Shown piece by piece: positions 13,908 to 22,512 of a DNA stretch of 23,491 nt. The notes beneath the pieces were generated by a model, which saw only the letters and a program-made list of their open reading frames with translations, had not been told where the DNA came from and did no database searches. Made by a program: the position numbers and the translations under genes. The stretch is from Candidatus Pacearchaeota archaeon. GTDB lineage: Archaea; Nanobdellota; Nanobdellia; Pacearchaeales; GW2011-AR1. The DNA lies in contig WJLK01000094.1 in NCBI GenBank assembly GCA_014728565.1, positions 1-23,491 of the forward strand. The letters run 5' to 3'. Numbering within the stretch: the first letter of the stretch is position 1; each line of letters starts with the position of its first letter.

Positions 13908-16856
13908 TTAATAATTTTTAAACCTCTTCTTATAATTTTCTTCTAGTTCATGAACATTTGTATTGACAATAATCTTATTATTATTCCTTATAATAAAATC
14001 ATTCTCAGTTATCTCTCCTATTTTTGCAAAACTTACTCCTGAAAAAATCCTCTCAAATTCCTCTCTTTTATCAGGAGATACTGTAACAACAATTCTTGAC
14101 TGAGATTCACTAAACAAAGCAAAATCATTCCTATCCAAATCATCAGTCTTGTTTAATTTCATAATATCTATCTCAGCACCCAGTCTTCCTCCAATGCATT
14201 TTTTTGCAATAGCAACTCCTAATCCTCCTTTATCAACTGGCATACTGCTTGAAATTATCTCTTTATCAACAGCATTGTTAAAAGCTTTATAAATCTCAAG
14301 AGCTTTTTCTGCATTAACTTTAGGCACTGAATTTCCAACATAGAATTTATCCATTTCTTCGTAATACTCACTTCCTCCAAGTTCTTTTTTTGTCTCTCCT
14401 ATAACATAGATAAGATCTCCTTCAAATTTTGCATCTAAAGAAATTGCTTTATTATAATTCTCAATAACTCCGATAGAAGAAATCAACAAAGTAGGTAACA
14501 CAGAAATTTTTATCTTGTTATTCTCACTATCATATCCTTTGAAATCATTAAACATACTGTCTTTTCCAGAAATAAAAGGAGTTTTATAGACTACGGAGTA
14601 ATCATAACATGCTTTTGCTGCAGCTTTTAACTGCCCTAGTCTTTCAGGATCATCAGAACTGCACCAGCAAAAATTATCAAGAAGAGCTAGATGATTCAAA
14701 TCACATCCTGCAGCAATTGCATTTCTTATAGCAGTATCAATTGCACATGCAGCCATATGATAGCTATCAATCTTGATATATTTAGAGGTTATACCCTGAC
14801 TTAAAACAATTGATTTTTTTGAATCAAGCAAAGGCCTAGTTACAGAAGCATAGGAATTTACCTCACCTACACCTTGCAACGGCTTTAATATTGAGCCTGC
14901 CTGAACTTCATGATCATACTGTCTTGATATAAACTCAAATCCTGCAATATTATGTCTTGATAACATCCTCAATAAAATATTTGTAAGGTCCTCAGGACAG
15001 GAAAAATTGGGTTCTTCATGAATTTCCCTTGTATAAGAAGTAATTAATCTTTTCTTTGGAAGTCCTTCATGAAGAAAATCCATATCCATATCAAGAATTT
15101 TCTCATTTTTATAAATCACAACTGCTCTGCTAGTGTTATTAAACTTTCCTATTACTGTTGCTTCAACACCTCTCTTTTTCATTAATTCCAAGAAATCATT
15201 AATTTTTTCTTCGGGAACTGCCAGAGTCATTCTTTCCTGGCTCTCTGAAACCCAAATCTCCCATGGTTGTATACCGCTGTATTTAACAGGAACTTTTTCT
15301 AAATCCACTACAAAACCTCCGCACTCTCTAGCCATCTCAGATACACTGCAGGATAACCCTCCTGCTCCATTATCAGTTATACTATTATATAAATTTAAAT
15401 CTCTTGCTTCTTTTACAACAGCATCACTAAGTTTTTTTTGAGTTATTGGATCTCCTATCTGAACTGCAGTTGCAGGACTTCCAGAATCCAAAGCTTCAGA
15501 AGAAAAAGTAGCTCCATGAATTCCGTCCTTACCTACTCTCCCTCCAATCATAACAATATGATCTCCAGACTGTGCTTTTTTAGAATATCCTGATTTGCCT
15601 GCAATTTCTTTAGGTATCAATCCTACTGTTCCCACAAATATCAGAGGTTTTCCCTTATAACTGTCATCAAAATACACAAATCCCTGAGGTGTCGGAATAC
15701 CAGAACAATTTCCTCCAACATTAACTCCACTAATAACACCTTCCATAATTCTCCTGGGAGATAATGCAGGATTGGACTTATTCTCATTTCTATATAAAAC
15801 TTCCTTATCTTCAGGATATCCAAAACAAAAACCATACCTATTTATAAGTGGCATTGCACCTCTTCCAAAACCTATTGTATCTCTATTTACTCCAACAATT
15901 CCAGTGATAGAACCTCCAAAAGGATCTAGTGCAGAAGGACTGTTATGAGTTTCTACTTTATCAGTTATAATATAATCATCATCAAAAACTATTCCTCCTG
16001 AATTATCCTTAAAAACAGAAACACAAAAATCATCATCTCCTTTTTCATTTCTTATTCTCTCTGTTGATTTTTTAATATATTCCCTATAAATTCCATCCTT
16101 AATTTCATCCATCTCGCTTGCAAAAATTGTGTGCTTGCAATGTTCACTCCATGTTTGTGCAATTGCTTCCACTTCTATATCCTTAGGAACTCTATTCTCT
16201 TTTTCTAAAAAATATCTCTTAATCTCTTTCATAGAATTTAAATCAAGAGCTAGAGGACCTCTTCTCATGTTACCATCGAAAATACCTTGCTTACCCATTA
16301 CAATTAACTCCTCATCAGCTAAATTAAAATCCACATCACTAACTTTTAACTCATCTGTAAGTTTAACTCTTGGTACAAAGTAATCCATTCCCTCTCTTTC
16401 ATACTCTTCTTTATCTTTAATATCAAATCTCTGAATTAGTGTATTTGAAAAATTTTCAGCAATTTTTTTCACATCTTCATAGGGAAGATTGCCTTTTAAA
16501 AAAATCATCTGTGAAGTAAAAACAATATCCTTCTCAAAATCAATCTTTAGTAAATCTTGAACACACTCCTGTGCAGTATTAGCAATATTATCAGTAACTC
16601 CTGGAAGAAATCCTATCTCTATAACCCAATCTCCATCAAAAGTAGTAGGAGAATTTATTTTACAAACTTGTGTTACAGGATTTACAAGTATTTTTGAAAT
16701 TTTTCCTAATTCTTCAGAGGAGAATTCATAATCAAAAGTATAAACATCAGCCAGTTTAACATCACTAACAGAAATCCCTAAATTCTCAATTCTCCTTTTT
16801 ATTATTTCAGCTCTTGTATCAGAAATTTTTGAAACAACCTCAATTCTTTGAACCAT
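13908..16856 (-). CDS. purL: FGAM synthase PurL with PurS-like N-terminus
   Basis: This 982-residue synthetase makes formylglycinamidine ribotide from FGAR, ATP and ammonia, with ammonia supplied by the PurQ half of the next gene. Residues 1-160 look like two PurS-type units: RIEVVSKISD..., then FLPGVTDNIANTAQ, which holds the PurS signature. The catalytic PurL core follows: TWSEHCKHT with His239, KVETHNSPSALDPFGG, DNGAGGLSCSVSEMA, then the second ATP-grasp-like half with SGKDSMFNDF and SMPVDKGGLGVA. The glutaminase of large PurLs is absent at the C-terminus. It starts 36 nt after the PfkB stop. A TTTTAAAG about 27 nt before the ATG may be an extra internal promoter. Confidence 0.93.
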   Translation of the reverse strand: MVQRIEVVSKISDTRAEIIKRRIENLGISVSDVKLADVYTFDYEFSSEELGKISKILVNPVTQVCKINSPTTFDGDWVIEIGFLPGVTDNIANTAQECVQDLLKIDFEKDIVFTSQMIFLKGNLPYEDVKKIAENFSNTLIQRFDIKDKEEYEREGMDYFVPRVKLTDELKVSDVDFNLADEELIVMGKQGIFDGNMRRGPLALDLNSMKEIKRYFLEKENRVPKDIEVEAIAQTWSEHCKHTIFASEMDEIKDGIYREYIKKSTERIRNEKGDDDFCVSVFKDNSGGIVFDDDYIITDKVETHNSPSALDPFGGSITGIVGVNRDTIGFGRGAMPLINRYGFCFGYPEDKEVLYRNENKSNPALSPRRIMEGVISGVNVGGNCSGIPTPQGFVYFDDSYKGKPLIFVGTVGLIPKEIAGKSGYSKKAQSGDHIVMIGGRVGKDGIHGATFSSEALDSGSPATAVQIGDPITQKKLSDAVVKEARDLNLYNSITDNGAGGLSCSVSEMARECGGFVVDLEKVPVKYSGIQPWEIWVSESQERMTLAVPEEKINDFLELMKKRGVEATVIGKFNNTSRAVVIYKNEKILDMDMDFLHEGLPKKRLITSYTREIHEEPNFSCPEDLTNILLRMLSRHNIAGFEFISRQYDHEVQAGSILKPLQGVGEVNSYASVTRPLLDSKKSIVLSQGITSKYIKIDSYHMAACAIDTAIRNAIAAGCDLNHLALLDNFCWCSSDDPERLGQLKAAAKACYDYSVVYKTPFISGKDSMFNDFKGYDSENNKIKISVLPTLLISSIGVIENYNKAISLDAKFEGDLIYVIGETKKELGGSEYYEEMDKFYVGNSVPKVNAEKALEIYKAFNNAVDKEIISSSMPVDKGGLGVAIAKKCIGGRLGAEIDIMKLNKTDDLDRNDFALFSESQSRIVVTVSPDKREEFERIFSGVSFAKIGEITENDFIIRNNNKIIVNTNVHELEENYKKRFKNY

Positions 16857-16878
16857 ATTATAATATTTAAGAAATTTA

Positions 16879-16887
16879 CTTTAAAAG
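16879..16887 (-). promoter_or_regulatory. Possible internal promoter for purL
   Basis: On the minus strand, CTTTTAAAG lies in the 36-nt gap after the PfkB stop, centred about 27 nt before the purL ATG. That spacing equals the one at the leaderless promoters elsewhere in this window. It may let purL-purQM be transcribed apart from the upstream kinase and phosphatase genes. Confidence 0.35.
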
Positions 16888-16892
16888 AATAA

Positions 16893-17807
16893 TTATATCT
16901 CTTTATATATATCTTCTGATAAAAACTTATTAATTTCCTCTGCTGAGGGCATTGATCTAGCACCTTTTTTTGTTATTGAGAGTAAAGCTGCATGCATTGC
17001 AAAATTAATAGCCTGTTTCTCTGTTTTTCCATCCAATAAACCAGCAATAAATCCTGCAACAAAACAATCTCCAGCTCCTGTTGAATCTATTTTATCAACT
17101 TTCTTTGGATTAGGTATTTTATTCTCATTATTATCTTTAAAAAACATTACTCCCTGATCTCCACATGTAACAATAAAATTTGGTACTAATTCTGTTATAT
17201 TTGATATATTCTCCATACTCCCCACGAGCAATTTAACTTCATTTAAACTTGGAAAAAAATAATCACAGAATTCAAGAAGAGGTTTTAATTTTTCAAATTC
17301 CAATCTTGCAAATATATTTCCTGGGTCTAATGCAATTTTTATTCCTCTGCTTTTAGCTTTTTTTGCAATTTCAGTATAAATTTCTATTACATCCTCTTTT
17401 ATAAGACTTGTAAAAACAATAAATTCAGTATCTTTATACAATTCTTCAGAAAAATCTTCAGCTGTAAAATCTGCATAATTATAGGTATAAAGTCTTCTTT
17501 CACCAGAACCATTAACTAAACAATAGACAAAATTATTGGGATTATATGTTTTTTTAGCAAAAGAATAATTAATATTTAAATTATCAAAATCATCTAATAA
17601 AACTCTAGTGTAATTATCACTTCCAATATTTCCAAAAAAATAAGTATTTTTTCCAAGTTTTCCAAGACCAGCTGCTATATTTCCTGCCTGACCTCCTGGA
17701 AATATATCTATCTTTTTTATTACTTGTTCTCCATCATCTTCACAAAACTCATCTACTGACAATAATATATCAACATTCAAACTTCCAATACAAACTACTT
17801 TTTTCAT
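16893..17807 (-). CDS. PfkB-family (ribokinase-like) kinase
   Basis: A 304-residue PfkB sugar or nucleoside kinase. Signature 1 is FPGGQAGNIAAGLGKLG (36-52) and signature 2 is DSTGAGDCFVAGF (241-253), with Asp247 as catalytic base. NVDILLSVDEF near the start and the LDPGN segment are usual for the family. It sits between a HAD phosphatase and purL, so a nucleoside (adenosine, guanosine or inosine) or ribose is the likeliest acceptor; that comes from context, not from residues. It starts 3 nt after the phosphatase stop, with AGGAAG about 10 nt ahead of the ATG that can act as a ribosome binding site. Confidence 0.87.
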   Translation of the reverse strand: MKKVVCIGSLNVDILLSVDEFCEDDGEQVIKKIDIFPGGQAGNIAAGLGKLGKNTYFFGNIGSDNYTRVLLDDFDNLNINYSFAKKTYNPNNFVYCLVNGSGERRLYTYNYADFTAEDFSEELYKDTEFIVFTSLIKEDVIEIYTEIAKKAKSRGIKIALDPGNIFARLEFEKLKPLLEFCDYFFPSLNEVKLLVGSMENISNITELVPNFIVTCGDQGVMFFKDNNENKIPNPKKVDKIDSTGAGDCFVAGFIAGLLDGKTEKQAINFAMHAALLSITKKGARSMPSAEEINKFLSEDIYKEI

Positions 17808-17810
17808 TTT

Positions 17811-18857
17811 CTATCTTCCTAATTCTCTATAAGCCTTTTTTGCATAAACATCAAATTCCTCAGGAGACATAAAACTATCAACAGAGGTCCTATACTTCAC
17901 CCCTCTTTCACCTAATACTCTTCTGATTCCTGATTCCACATAATCATATTTAATTGTTCTGTCCAAAATTCTTCCAATTTCTTTTTTTGTTCCTCTAGAT
18001 TCTGCTAGTAACTGTGCTAAATCCTGAGTTCTGTTATCCATGATTAATATTTTTCTTGGTAAATCTTCCTCACCTACCTCACTGTCATATGCTCCACTTT
18101 CATCAAAAAAAGGCAATAGACCTAATAAGGATGTTCCTAAAACTGAAATTCTTGCATTTCTTAAAGCAAATTCACATCCAGGATTGAATGCCACAGAATT
18201 TGGAACAGCTTTTAATGTTTCTACATCAGACCAGCTATCTCCAATATGAGTTCCATTATAATGAGTTCCATTATAACCTAGTAATTCTCTAACAACTTCA
18301 AGTTTATGTTTTCCTCCTATAAATCTTCTAACACTTCCATCATACAATCCATTACTAACTCCTAATTCTGTTGAAATTGTTCTTTCAATTCCAACTCTCT
18401 CTGAAACAGATCTAGCAGCTTCCAGATGTCCAGCAGTTACAGCTGCAATATCATATCCTAATTCTCTTAAACATCCAATAGTCCTACCAGCCCCTGGAAT
18501 AAGCCTCATATTTTCACCAATAATACTATTAATCTCAGGCTGTAGTCCTCTTAGTAAATCCCCAACAAAAAGTGTAGGTGCATACCAACAATAAGATGTT
18601 TCTCCCTGAGCAACTGCTCTTATATTTAACCCAGCATATTCTGAGAACATTCTTTGAGCTTCATCCCCTGCAACTATTCTTGCTGTAGTTATTGCATTAT
18701 CATCAAAAATCAGAACTCCATCCATATCAATAGTTAATCTTCTGGCCTCGTGAACATCTGCTAGATATCTTTCTGCAATTCTATGCATCTCCCTAACAAA
18801 ATCAACTCCAGAGAAATCTTCAACTTTAATACTCTCTCCAAAATCTATGACCTGCAT
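17811..18857 (-). CDS. HAD-superfamily hydrolase
   Basis: A haloacid-dehalogenase-type phosphatase of 348 residues. Motif I is DMDGVL (Asp44 and Asp46), motif II Thr141 in VTAGH, motif III Lys183 or Lys185 in GGKHK, and motif IV GDSWSD (206-211). A cap domain lies between about residues 60 and 130. A perfect five-residue duplication, YNGTHYNGTH (195-204), directly precedes motif IV. Substrate is unknown; nucleotide or phosphosugar dephosphorylation would fit the kinase and purine context. The open frame extends to a TTG at 18881, but the ATG at 18857 has AAAGGTG 8 nt upstream, one of the few good Shine-Dalgarno sites here. It is the first gene of the minus-strand purine unit. Confidence 0.85.
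   Translation of the reverse strand: MQVIDFGESIKVEDFSGVDFVREMHRIAERYLADVHEARRLTIDMDGVLIFDDNAITTARIVAGDEAQRMFSEYAGLNIRAVAQGETSYCWYAPTLFVGDLLRGLQPEINSIIGENMRLIPGAGRTIGCLRELGYDIAAVTAGHLEAARSVSERVGIERTISTELGVSNGLYDGSVRRFIGGKHKLEVVRELLGYNGTHYNGTHIGDSWSDVETLKAVPNSVAFNPGCEFALRNARISVLGTSLLGLLPFFDESGAYDSEVGEEDLPRKILIMDNRTQDLAQLLAESRGTKKEIGRILDRTIKYDYVESGIRRVLGERGVKYRTSVDSFMSPEEFDVYAKKAYRELGR
18246..18275. repeat. 15-bp perfect tandem duplication inside the HAD gene
   Basis: The 15-mer ATGAGTTCCATTATA occurs twice back to back, at 18246-18260 and 18261-18275. It is in frame and encodes the doubled YNGTH just before catalytic motif IV. Being perfect at DNA level, it is either recent or an assembly slip. 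Confidence 0.9.
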
Positions 18858-18865
18858 AACTATTA

Positions 18866-18872
18866 CACCTTT
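18866..18872 (-). promoter_or_regulatory. Shine-Dalgarno site that sets the HAD gene start
   Basis: AAAGGTG on the minus strand lies 8 nt before the ATG at 18857 and pairs with the 16S anti-SD core. Upstream, TAATAATTAA (18901-18910) could serve as the TATA box, giving a leader of about 20 nt. The rest of the gap down to the SSB stop at 18945 is plain AT-rich sequence. Confidence 0.6.
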
Positions 18873-18944
18873 TAATATCAATCAAAGAAATCATGGGTTT
18901 TTAATTATTATTATTTCAGAATAAACAATTTCAATAATATTCAA

Positions 18945-19415
18945 CTATTCCTCTTCACTCTCAGAAAGATCTTCTGCTAATTCATTGACATCATCTTCTT
19001 TAGATGATTCAAAATCATCAACTACTTTTTTATTTTGATCTTCACTGCCTTCCTCAGATTTACTTTCCTGAGACTCATTCTGTCCACCACTAGATTCACT
19101 AGATTCACCTCCACTCTCTTCACCACCTTCACCAGCAAACTCTATTTTTCCGTATTTTCCAGATGTCAATTGTTTTTCTCCCTGGAACTCATTAACATAA
19201 CCATTAACTATTCTTATTCTATCTCCCTCCTTAAATCTATCAACATCCTCGTTCCATAATGATAGCTTAATAAATCCAGAATCATCCTCTAAAATAGCAT
19301 TAGCAACAGACAACTCTCTTCCAAATTTATTGAAACTTCTTTTTTCACCAATCTCTTTTAAAGTTCCTTCAACATTGATATTTCCCTGACCTACATTTAA
19401 TTCAGAAATTTTCAT
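18945..19415 (-). CDS. OB-fold single-strand DNA-binding protein (SSB/RPA-like)
   Basis: Residues 1-92 form one OB fold that closely tracks the simple crenarchaeal SSB. The segments LEDDSGFIKLSLW, FKEGDRIRIVNGYV and FQGEKQL match its strands. Trp54 corresponds to a base-stacking aromatic; Tyr73 and Phe77 take the places of the other two. The rest, to residue 156, is a disordered tail of Gly, Ser, Glu and Asp ending SESEEE, like the acidic tails by which SSBs recruit partners. It probably coats single-stranded DNA in replication and repair. The ATG at 19415 is 2 nt after the stop of the thioredoxin-fold gene; a GTG 12 nt earlier would overlap that gene and is less likely. Confidence 0.85.
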   Translation of the reverse strand: MKISELNVGQGNINVEGTLKEIGEKRSFNKFGRELSVANAILEDDSGFIKLSLWNEDVDRFKEGDRIRIVNGYVNEFQGEKQLTSGKYGKIEFAGEGGEESGGESSESSGGQNESQESKSEEGSEDQNKKVVDDFESSKEDDVNELAEDLSESEEE

Positions 19416-19417
19416 TT

Positions 19418-20479
19418 TTAAGCACACTGAGCATCAGTACTTCCACCAGAACTCTCTGAATATCCAAATCCAGCACTTGGTGAAGCAGAACTCAATTCCT
19501 CATTACACTCTTCAGGAGGATTATTAAATGAACTACATACAACAGAAAGATAACTTGCTGAATCTCTTCCGCTACTTACCTGCTGACCATTGATTACTAG
19601 TGTAGGACTTCCTCCAATACCATACTCATCATTTAATTCTTTATGAACATCAAAAAGAGGAAATCTTCCACTTAACCAGGATTCCTCATCTTCTAAATTC
19701 TTTGTTACATCAAATTCCTCATCTGCAGATTTTCTGCAGGAATTTAGTTTAGAAACATCAATACTGGCCTCAGTCAGACATTCATTCCCATTTCCTTCTT
19801 TTAAGAAGCATTTCAAATAATCAAGATATTTATCTTCCTGCTCTTTTTGTATGCAGTACTGTGTTAGCTGCTCCTCAACTTCAACTTCACCATGCATTGC
19901 ATAATAAACAAATTTTATCTCTGAATCAATTTTATCTCCTAGTAATTCAAAAACAGGAATCATTCCTTTTTCAGCCTGAGTTCCATACGGACAGTGACTC
20001 ATAACAAATAACTCAACAACAGGCTTGTCTGATTTAGGAACATCCTGAGGAGTTTGTTGATTGTTTTGATTATTGTTTGCATTAGTATCAGCTGAATCCT
20101 CTGAAAGAGGCATTAAACTTGGAACCAAATATTCTCCATCCTTTGTAATGTAAACAGGAAGTTCCTGACCATCAACTGATAAAACAACTTCATAAAGAAA
20201 ACCTTTTTCATTAACCTGAGAAACAGAAGCCTGACCTCCTCGTGATTCTATAAAATCAACTATCTTTGAAGAAGCAACATCTCCAGAAACTGCATCAACT
20301 CCTGAAAAAGCACCAGTAATAGTTCCAGTAAAATTTAAAATAAGCAAAATAACAAAAAGTATTCCCAAGACAAAAGTAGAGGTTATCCAGGGATTTTTAG
20401 CAATTGTTTTTTTAATTTTTGGAATTCTGTTATCAGGATTGTTATCAATCCTAGCTTCTGGTGTTTCTTTTTCTGTCAT
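19418..20479 (-). CDS. Membrane-anchored DsbA/thioredoxin-fold protein with CPYG motif
   Basis: A basic cytoplasmic tail is followed by one membrane helix (about residues 32-50) and an outside part. A small domain (60-125) precedes a Gln/Asn-rich linker (131-150), then a thioredoxin fold. The active-site position reads MSHCPYG, so only the first Cys (Cys163) of CxxC is present; the cis-proline is in GGSPTLV (Pro292). Other cysteines (209, 224, 234, 248, 315, 325, 352) could form structural or resolving disulfides. It may handle disulfides of exported proteins. The frame opens upstream, but the ATG at 20479 is preferred: a TTTTTAAAT box lies about 25 nt before it. The last Cys is two residues from the stop; SSB follows after 2 nt. 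Confidence 0.82.
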   Translation of the reverse strand: MTEKETPEARIDNNPDNRIPKIKKTIAKNPWITSTFVLGILFVILLILNFTGTITGAFSGVDAVSGDVASSKIVDFIESRGGQASVSQVNEKGFLYEVVLSVDGQELPVYITKDGEYLVPSLMPLSEDSADTNANNNQNNQQTPQDVPKSDKPVVELFVMSHCPYGTQAEKGMIPVFELLGDKIDSEIKFVYYAMHGEVEVEEQLTQYCIQKEQEDKYLDYLKCFLKEGNGNECLTEASIDVSKLNSCRKSADEEFDVTKNLEDEESWLSGRFPLFDVHKELNDEYGIGGSPTLVINGQQVSSGRDSASYLSVVCSSFNNPPEECNEELSSASPSAGFGYSESSGGSTDAQCA

Positions 20480-20499
20480 GAGTTTCTTAAAGAAGAGCC

Positions 20500-20508
20500 A
20501 TTTAAAAA
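20500..20508 (-). promoter_or_regulatory. TATA-like box for the thioredoxin-fold/SSB operon
   Basis: TTTTTAAAT on the minus strand is centred about 25 nt before the ATG at 20479. The 91-nt divergent gap also holds the promoter for the HerA-like gene on the other strand: AAATTAAA near 20540-20547, about 27 nt before its ATG. Confidence 0.5.
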
Positions 20509-20570
20509 GATTACGGTTGACTGAAATACAAAACAATTAAAATTAAAAACAACTTGCTCCTTGTTCTTAT

Positions 20571-21875
20571 ATGGGTTATGATGTTATAATAGGAAGAGAT
20601 AAAGGTGATAAAAAAGAGTTTGGAATGAAAGGATTAATATATCTAGGAAAAGGTTATGTTAAAATGGGCAACTACACATCTCTATCCAATAAAATCTGGA
20701 TGGATGTTGTAAGAAGCCATGTTATTCTCATTGCTGGAAAAAGAGGTGGTGGAAAGAGCTACACAATAGGAGTTCTAGCAGAAGAATTATCAAAACTCCC
20801 AGAAGAAGTAAAAGAAAACATAGCTCCTCTAATTTTTGATACCATGGGTATTTTCTGGACAATGAAATATAAAAATCAGAAAGACCTGATACTTTTGGAA
20901 GAATGGGACTTAAAACCCCGGGAACTTCCAACCAATATCTGGGTTCCTGCTGGATTTGCTAAGGATTATGAAGAAAGAGGCATCTCAGTAGATAAACCCT
21001 TTGCACTCTCAGTTCCAGAACTAGATATAGAAGACTGGCTGTCTATTTTTGAATTAGAGATAATAGAGCCTGTATCTGTCCTTATACAAAGAATACTACT
21101 AAGATTACAATCAAAAAATTATGACTTAGATGACATTATTGAAGAGATAAATAAAGACTCTACTGCAGAGGATGACACAAAAAATTCTGCTGTTGCTCTT
21201 TTTGAAGCAGCAAAAACCTGGAAAATCTTTGCCAGTAAAAACCAGAAATCAACAAAAATAGATGATTTAATAACTCCTGGAAAAACTAATGTCCTTGATA
21301 TCTCAATATATTCATCAACAACAAGTTTCAATGTGCGTGGTTTGGTTATCGGATTAATTTCAAAAAAATTATTCAATGAAAGGATGCTTTCAAGAAAAAA
21401 AGAGGAAATAGAATCTATCCTATACGGTCTTAAATCTTCAGAAGAAGAAAAAGAAACTCCTCTTGTCTGGTTGTTTCTGGATGAAGCTCATGAATATCTT
21501 CCTATGCATGAAAAAACACCTGCCACAAATGCCCTTATCCAGATACTTAGAGAGGGAAGACAACCTGGAATCTCACTTGTCCTAGCTACCCAGCAACCAG
21601 GAGTTATACACAGAGATGTAATGACTCAGTCAGATATTGTTCTCTCACACAGACTAACAAATAAAAATGATATTGAAGCTTTAAATGAAATAATGCAGAC
21701 CTACATGTTAGAGGGAATTAAAAAATCCATGAATGAGCTTCCTCATGAAAAAGGTTCTGGATTAATACTTGATGATAATTCAGAGAGACTTTACTCACTA
21801 AGAGTAAGACCAAGATTCACATGGCATGGAGGAGAGGCTCCAAAAGCAATAAAAAAAGATTCTATAATAATTTAA
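20571..21875 (+). CDS. HerA/DUF87-type ATPase
   Basis: A 434-residue hexameric-type P-loop ATPase of the HerA-FtsK group. A HAS-barrel-like N-terminus (YLGKGYVKMG) precedes Walker A AGKRGGGKSY (55-64). Walker B is WLFLDEAHEYLP (300-311), then LREGRQPG with likely arginine-finger residues, and the sensor LATQQPG (339-344). HerA proteins act with the NurA nuclease in end resection, but no nurA gene is in the window, so a DNA-translocase role is by family only. The start begins the conserved MGYDVIIGRD segment; I see no Shine-Dalgarno sequence. Its stop overlaps the convergent Ogt-type gene by 14 bp. Confidence 0.87.
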   Translation: MGYDVIIGRDKGDKKEFGMKGLIYLGKGYVKMGNYTSLSNKIWMDVVRSHVILIAGKRGGGKSYTIGVLAEELSKLPEEVKENIAPLIFDTMGIFWTMKYKNQKDLILLEEWDLKPRELPTNIWVPAGFAKDYEERGISVDKPFALSVPELDIEDWLSIFELEIIEPVSVLIQRILLRLQSKNYDLDDIIEEINKDSTAEDDTKNSAVALFEAAKTWKIFASKNQKSTKIDDLITPGKTNVLDISIYSSTTSFNVRGLVIGLISKKLFNERMLSRKKEEIESILYGLKSSEEEKETPLVWLFLDEAHEYLPMHEKTPATNALIQILREGRQPGISLVLATQQPGVIHRDVMTQSDIVLSHRLTNKNDIEALNEIMQTYMLEGIKKSMNELPHEKGSGLILDDNSERLYSLRVRPRFTWHGGEAPKAIKKDSIII

Positions 21876-22152
21876 CAAATTTATTCAGATTTATTTTTCC
21901 ATTAACAACTTTAACACCTTCTTTTCTTAATAATCTTATTTTATTTTCCGCCCTGCTATTAAAACCTCCAATATTCCCGTCGCTGTTAACAACTCTGTGG
22001 CATGGAACACTTTTGTCATTATTTTTATTCATTGCACTTCCAACTGCTCTGTAAGCTTTACAACCTAGTGCAAGTGCAACAGCTCTATAGCTTGTAACTT
22101 TTCCTTCTGGAACTTTTCTGACTAATTCATAACACCTATTTCTAAAATCCAT
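21862..22152 (-). CDS. Short Ogt/MGMT-type DNA alkyl-transferase domain
   Basis: At 96 residues this is only the C-terminal DNA-binding/catalytic domain of O6-alkylguanine-DNA alkyltransferase. The active-site PCHRV is at 50-54, with acceptor Cys51. The winged helix (SYRAVALALG) and the helix with the conserved Arg (AYRAVGSAMNKN, Arg35) are intact. The N-terminal RNase H-like domain of full-length Ogt is missing. It should accept O6-alkyl groups in a suicide reaction. It lacks the Trp substitution of alkyltransferase-like proteins, so activity is likely. It starts 6 nt after the upstream 111-residue gene. Its stop overlaps that of the HerA-like gene by 14 bp. Confidence 0.9.
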   Translation of the reverse strand: MDFRNRCYELVRKVPEGKVTSYRAVALALGCKAYRAVGSAMNKNNDKSVPCHRVVNSDGNIGGFNSRAENKIRLLRKEGVKVVNGKINLNKFVKLL

Positions 22153-22158
22153 ATGAAA

Positions 22159-22494
22159 TCAATCAAATACATCAATAAATACTTTTCCTTCATAAGCTCT
22201 CTGGCTAAGCATAAATAAGTAATCATCATATCTCCTGACTAAATTCTCTAATTCAGGATCTCTTGAATGTCTTCTAAGTGCGCAATTAATCTCATCAATT
22301 ATTCCCATGTCAGGTATCATCCAGCTGACACAGGAGTCTATATTATATCTTACAATCCTTCCCTGTCCATCAACTTCCTGATAAACACCCCTGACAAGAA
22401 ATTTTAATTCATCACAAATTGCCCTGAGTTTTTCATCAGGTCCTGCATCTGAATCAACAACCTCCTCGCATAGTCTAGATCCTGATGCTGCCAT
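22159..22494 (-). CDS. Small conserved-looking protein, 111 aa, unknown function
   Basis: I do not recognise this family. It has no signal peptide or membrane segment. The protein is acidic at the start (CEEVVDSDAGPDEK), then shows a long helix, a strand-turn (GQGRIVRYNID) and two helices rich in Arg, Asp and Leu (CALRRHSRDPELENLVRRYD). Three cysteines are at 9, 27, 55 and a fourth at 71. A TTAAATAA box about 24 nt before the ATG suggests a leaderless transcript, so this is the first gene of a two-gene unit with the Ogt-type gene 6 nt downstream. That linkage is the only hint of a DNA-repair connection. Confidence 0.7.
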   Translation of the reverse strand: MAASGSRLCEEVVDSDAGPDEKLRAICDELKFLVRGVYQEVDGQGRIVRYNIDSCVSWMIPDMGIIDEINCALRRHSRDPELENLVRRYDDYLFMLSQRAYEGKVFIDVFD

Positions 22495-22512
22495 TTTAAA
22501 AACTGCATAAAG

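Noticed and set aside
13860..13910. A frameshift or assembly break behind the PurQ-PurM fusion
   Set aside because: The frame is continuous across the PurQ-PurM join, with an acidic and basic linker (residues 271-286) typical of a real fusion; the gap to purL is a normal intergenic space.
15133..15441. A 102-codon open frame on the plus strand inside purL
   Set aside because: It is antisense to conserved PurL core motifs, and no box or SD precedes it.
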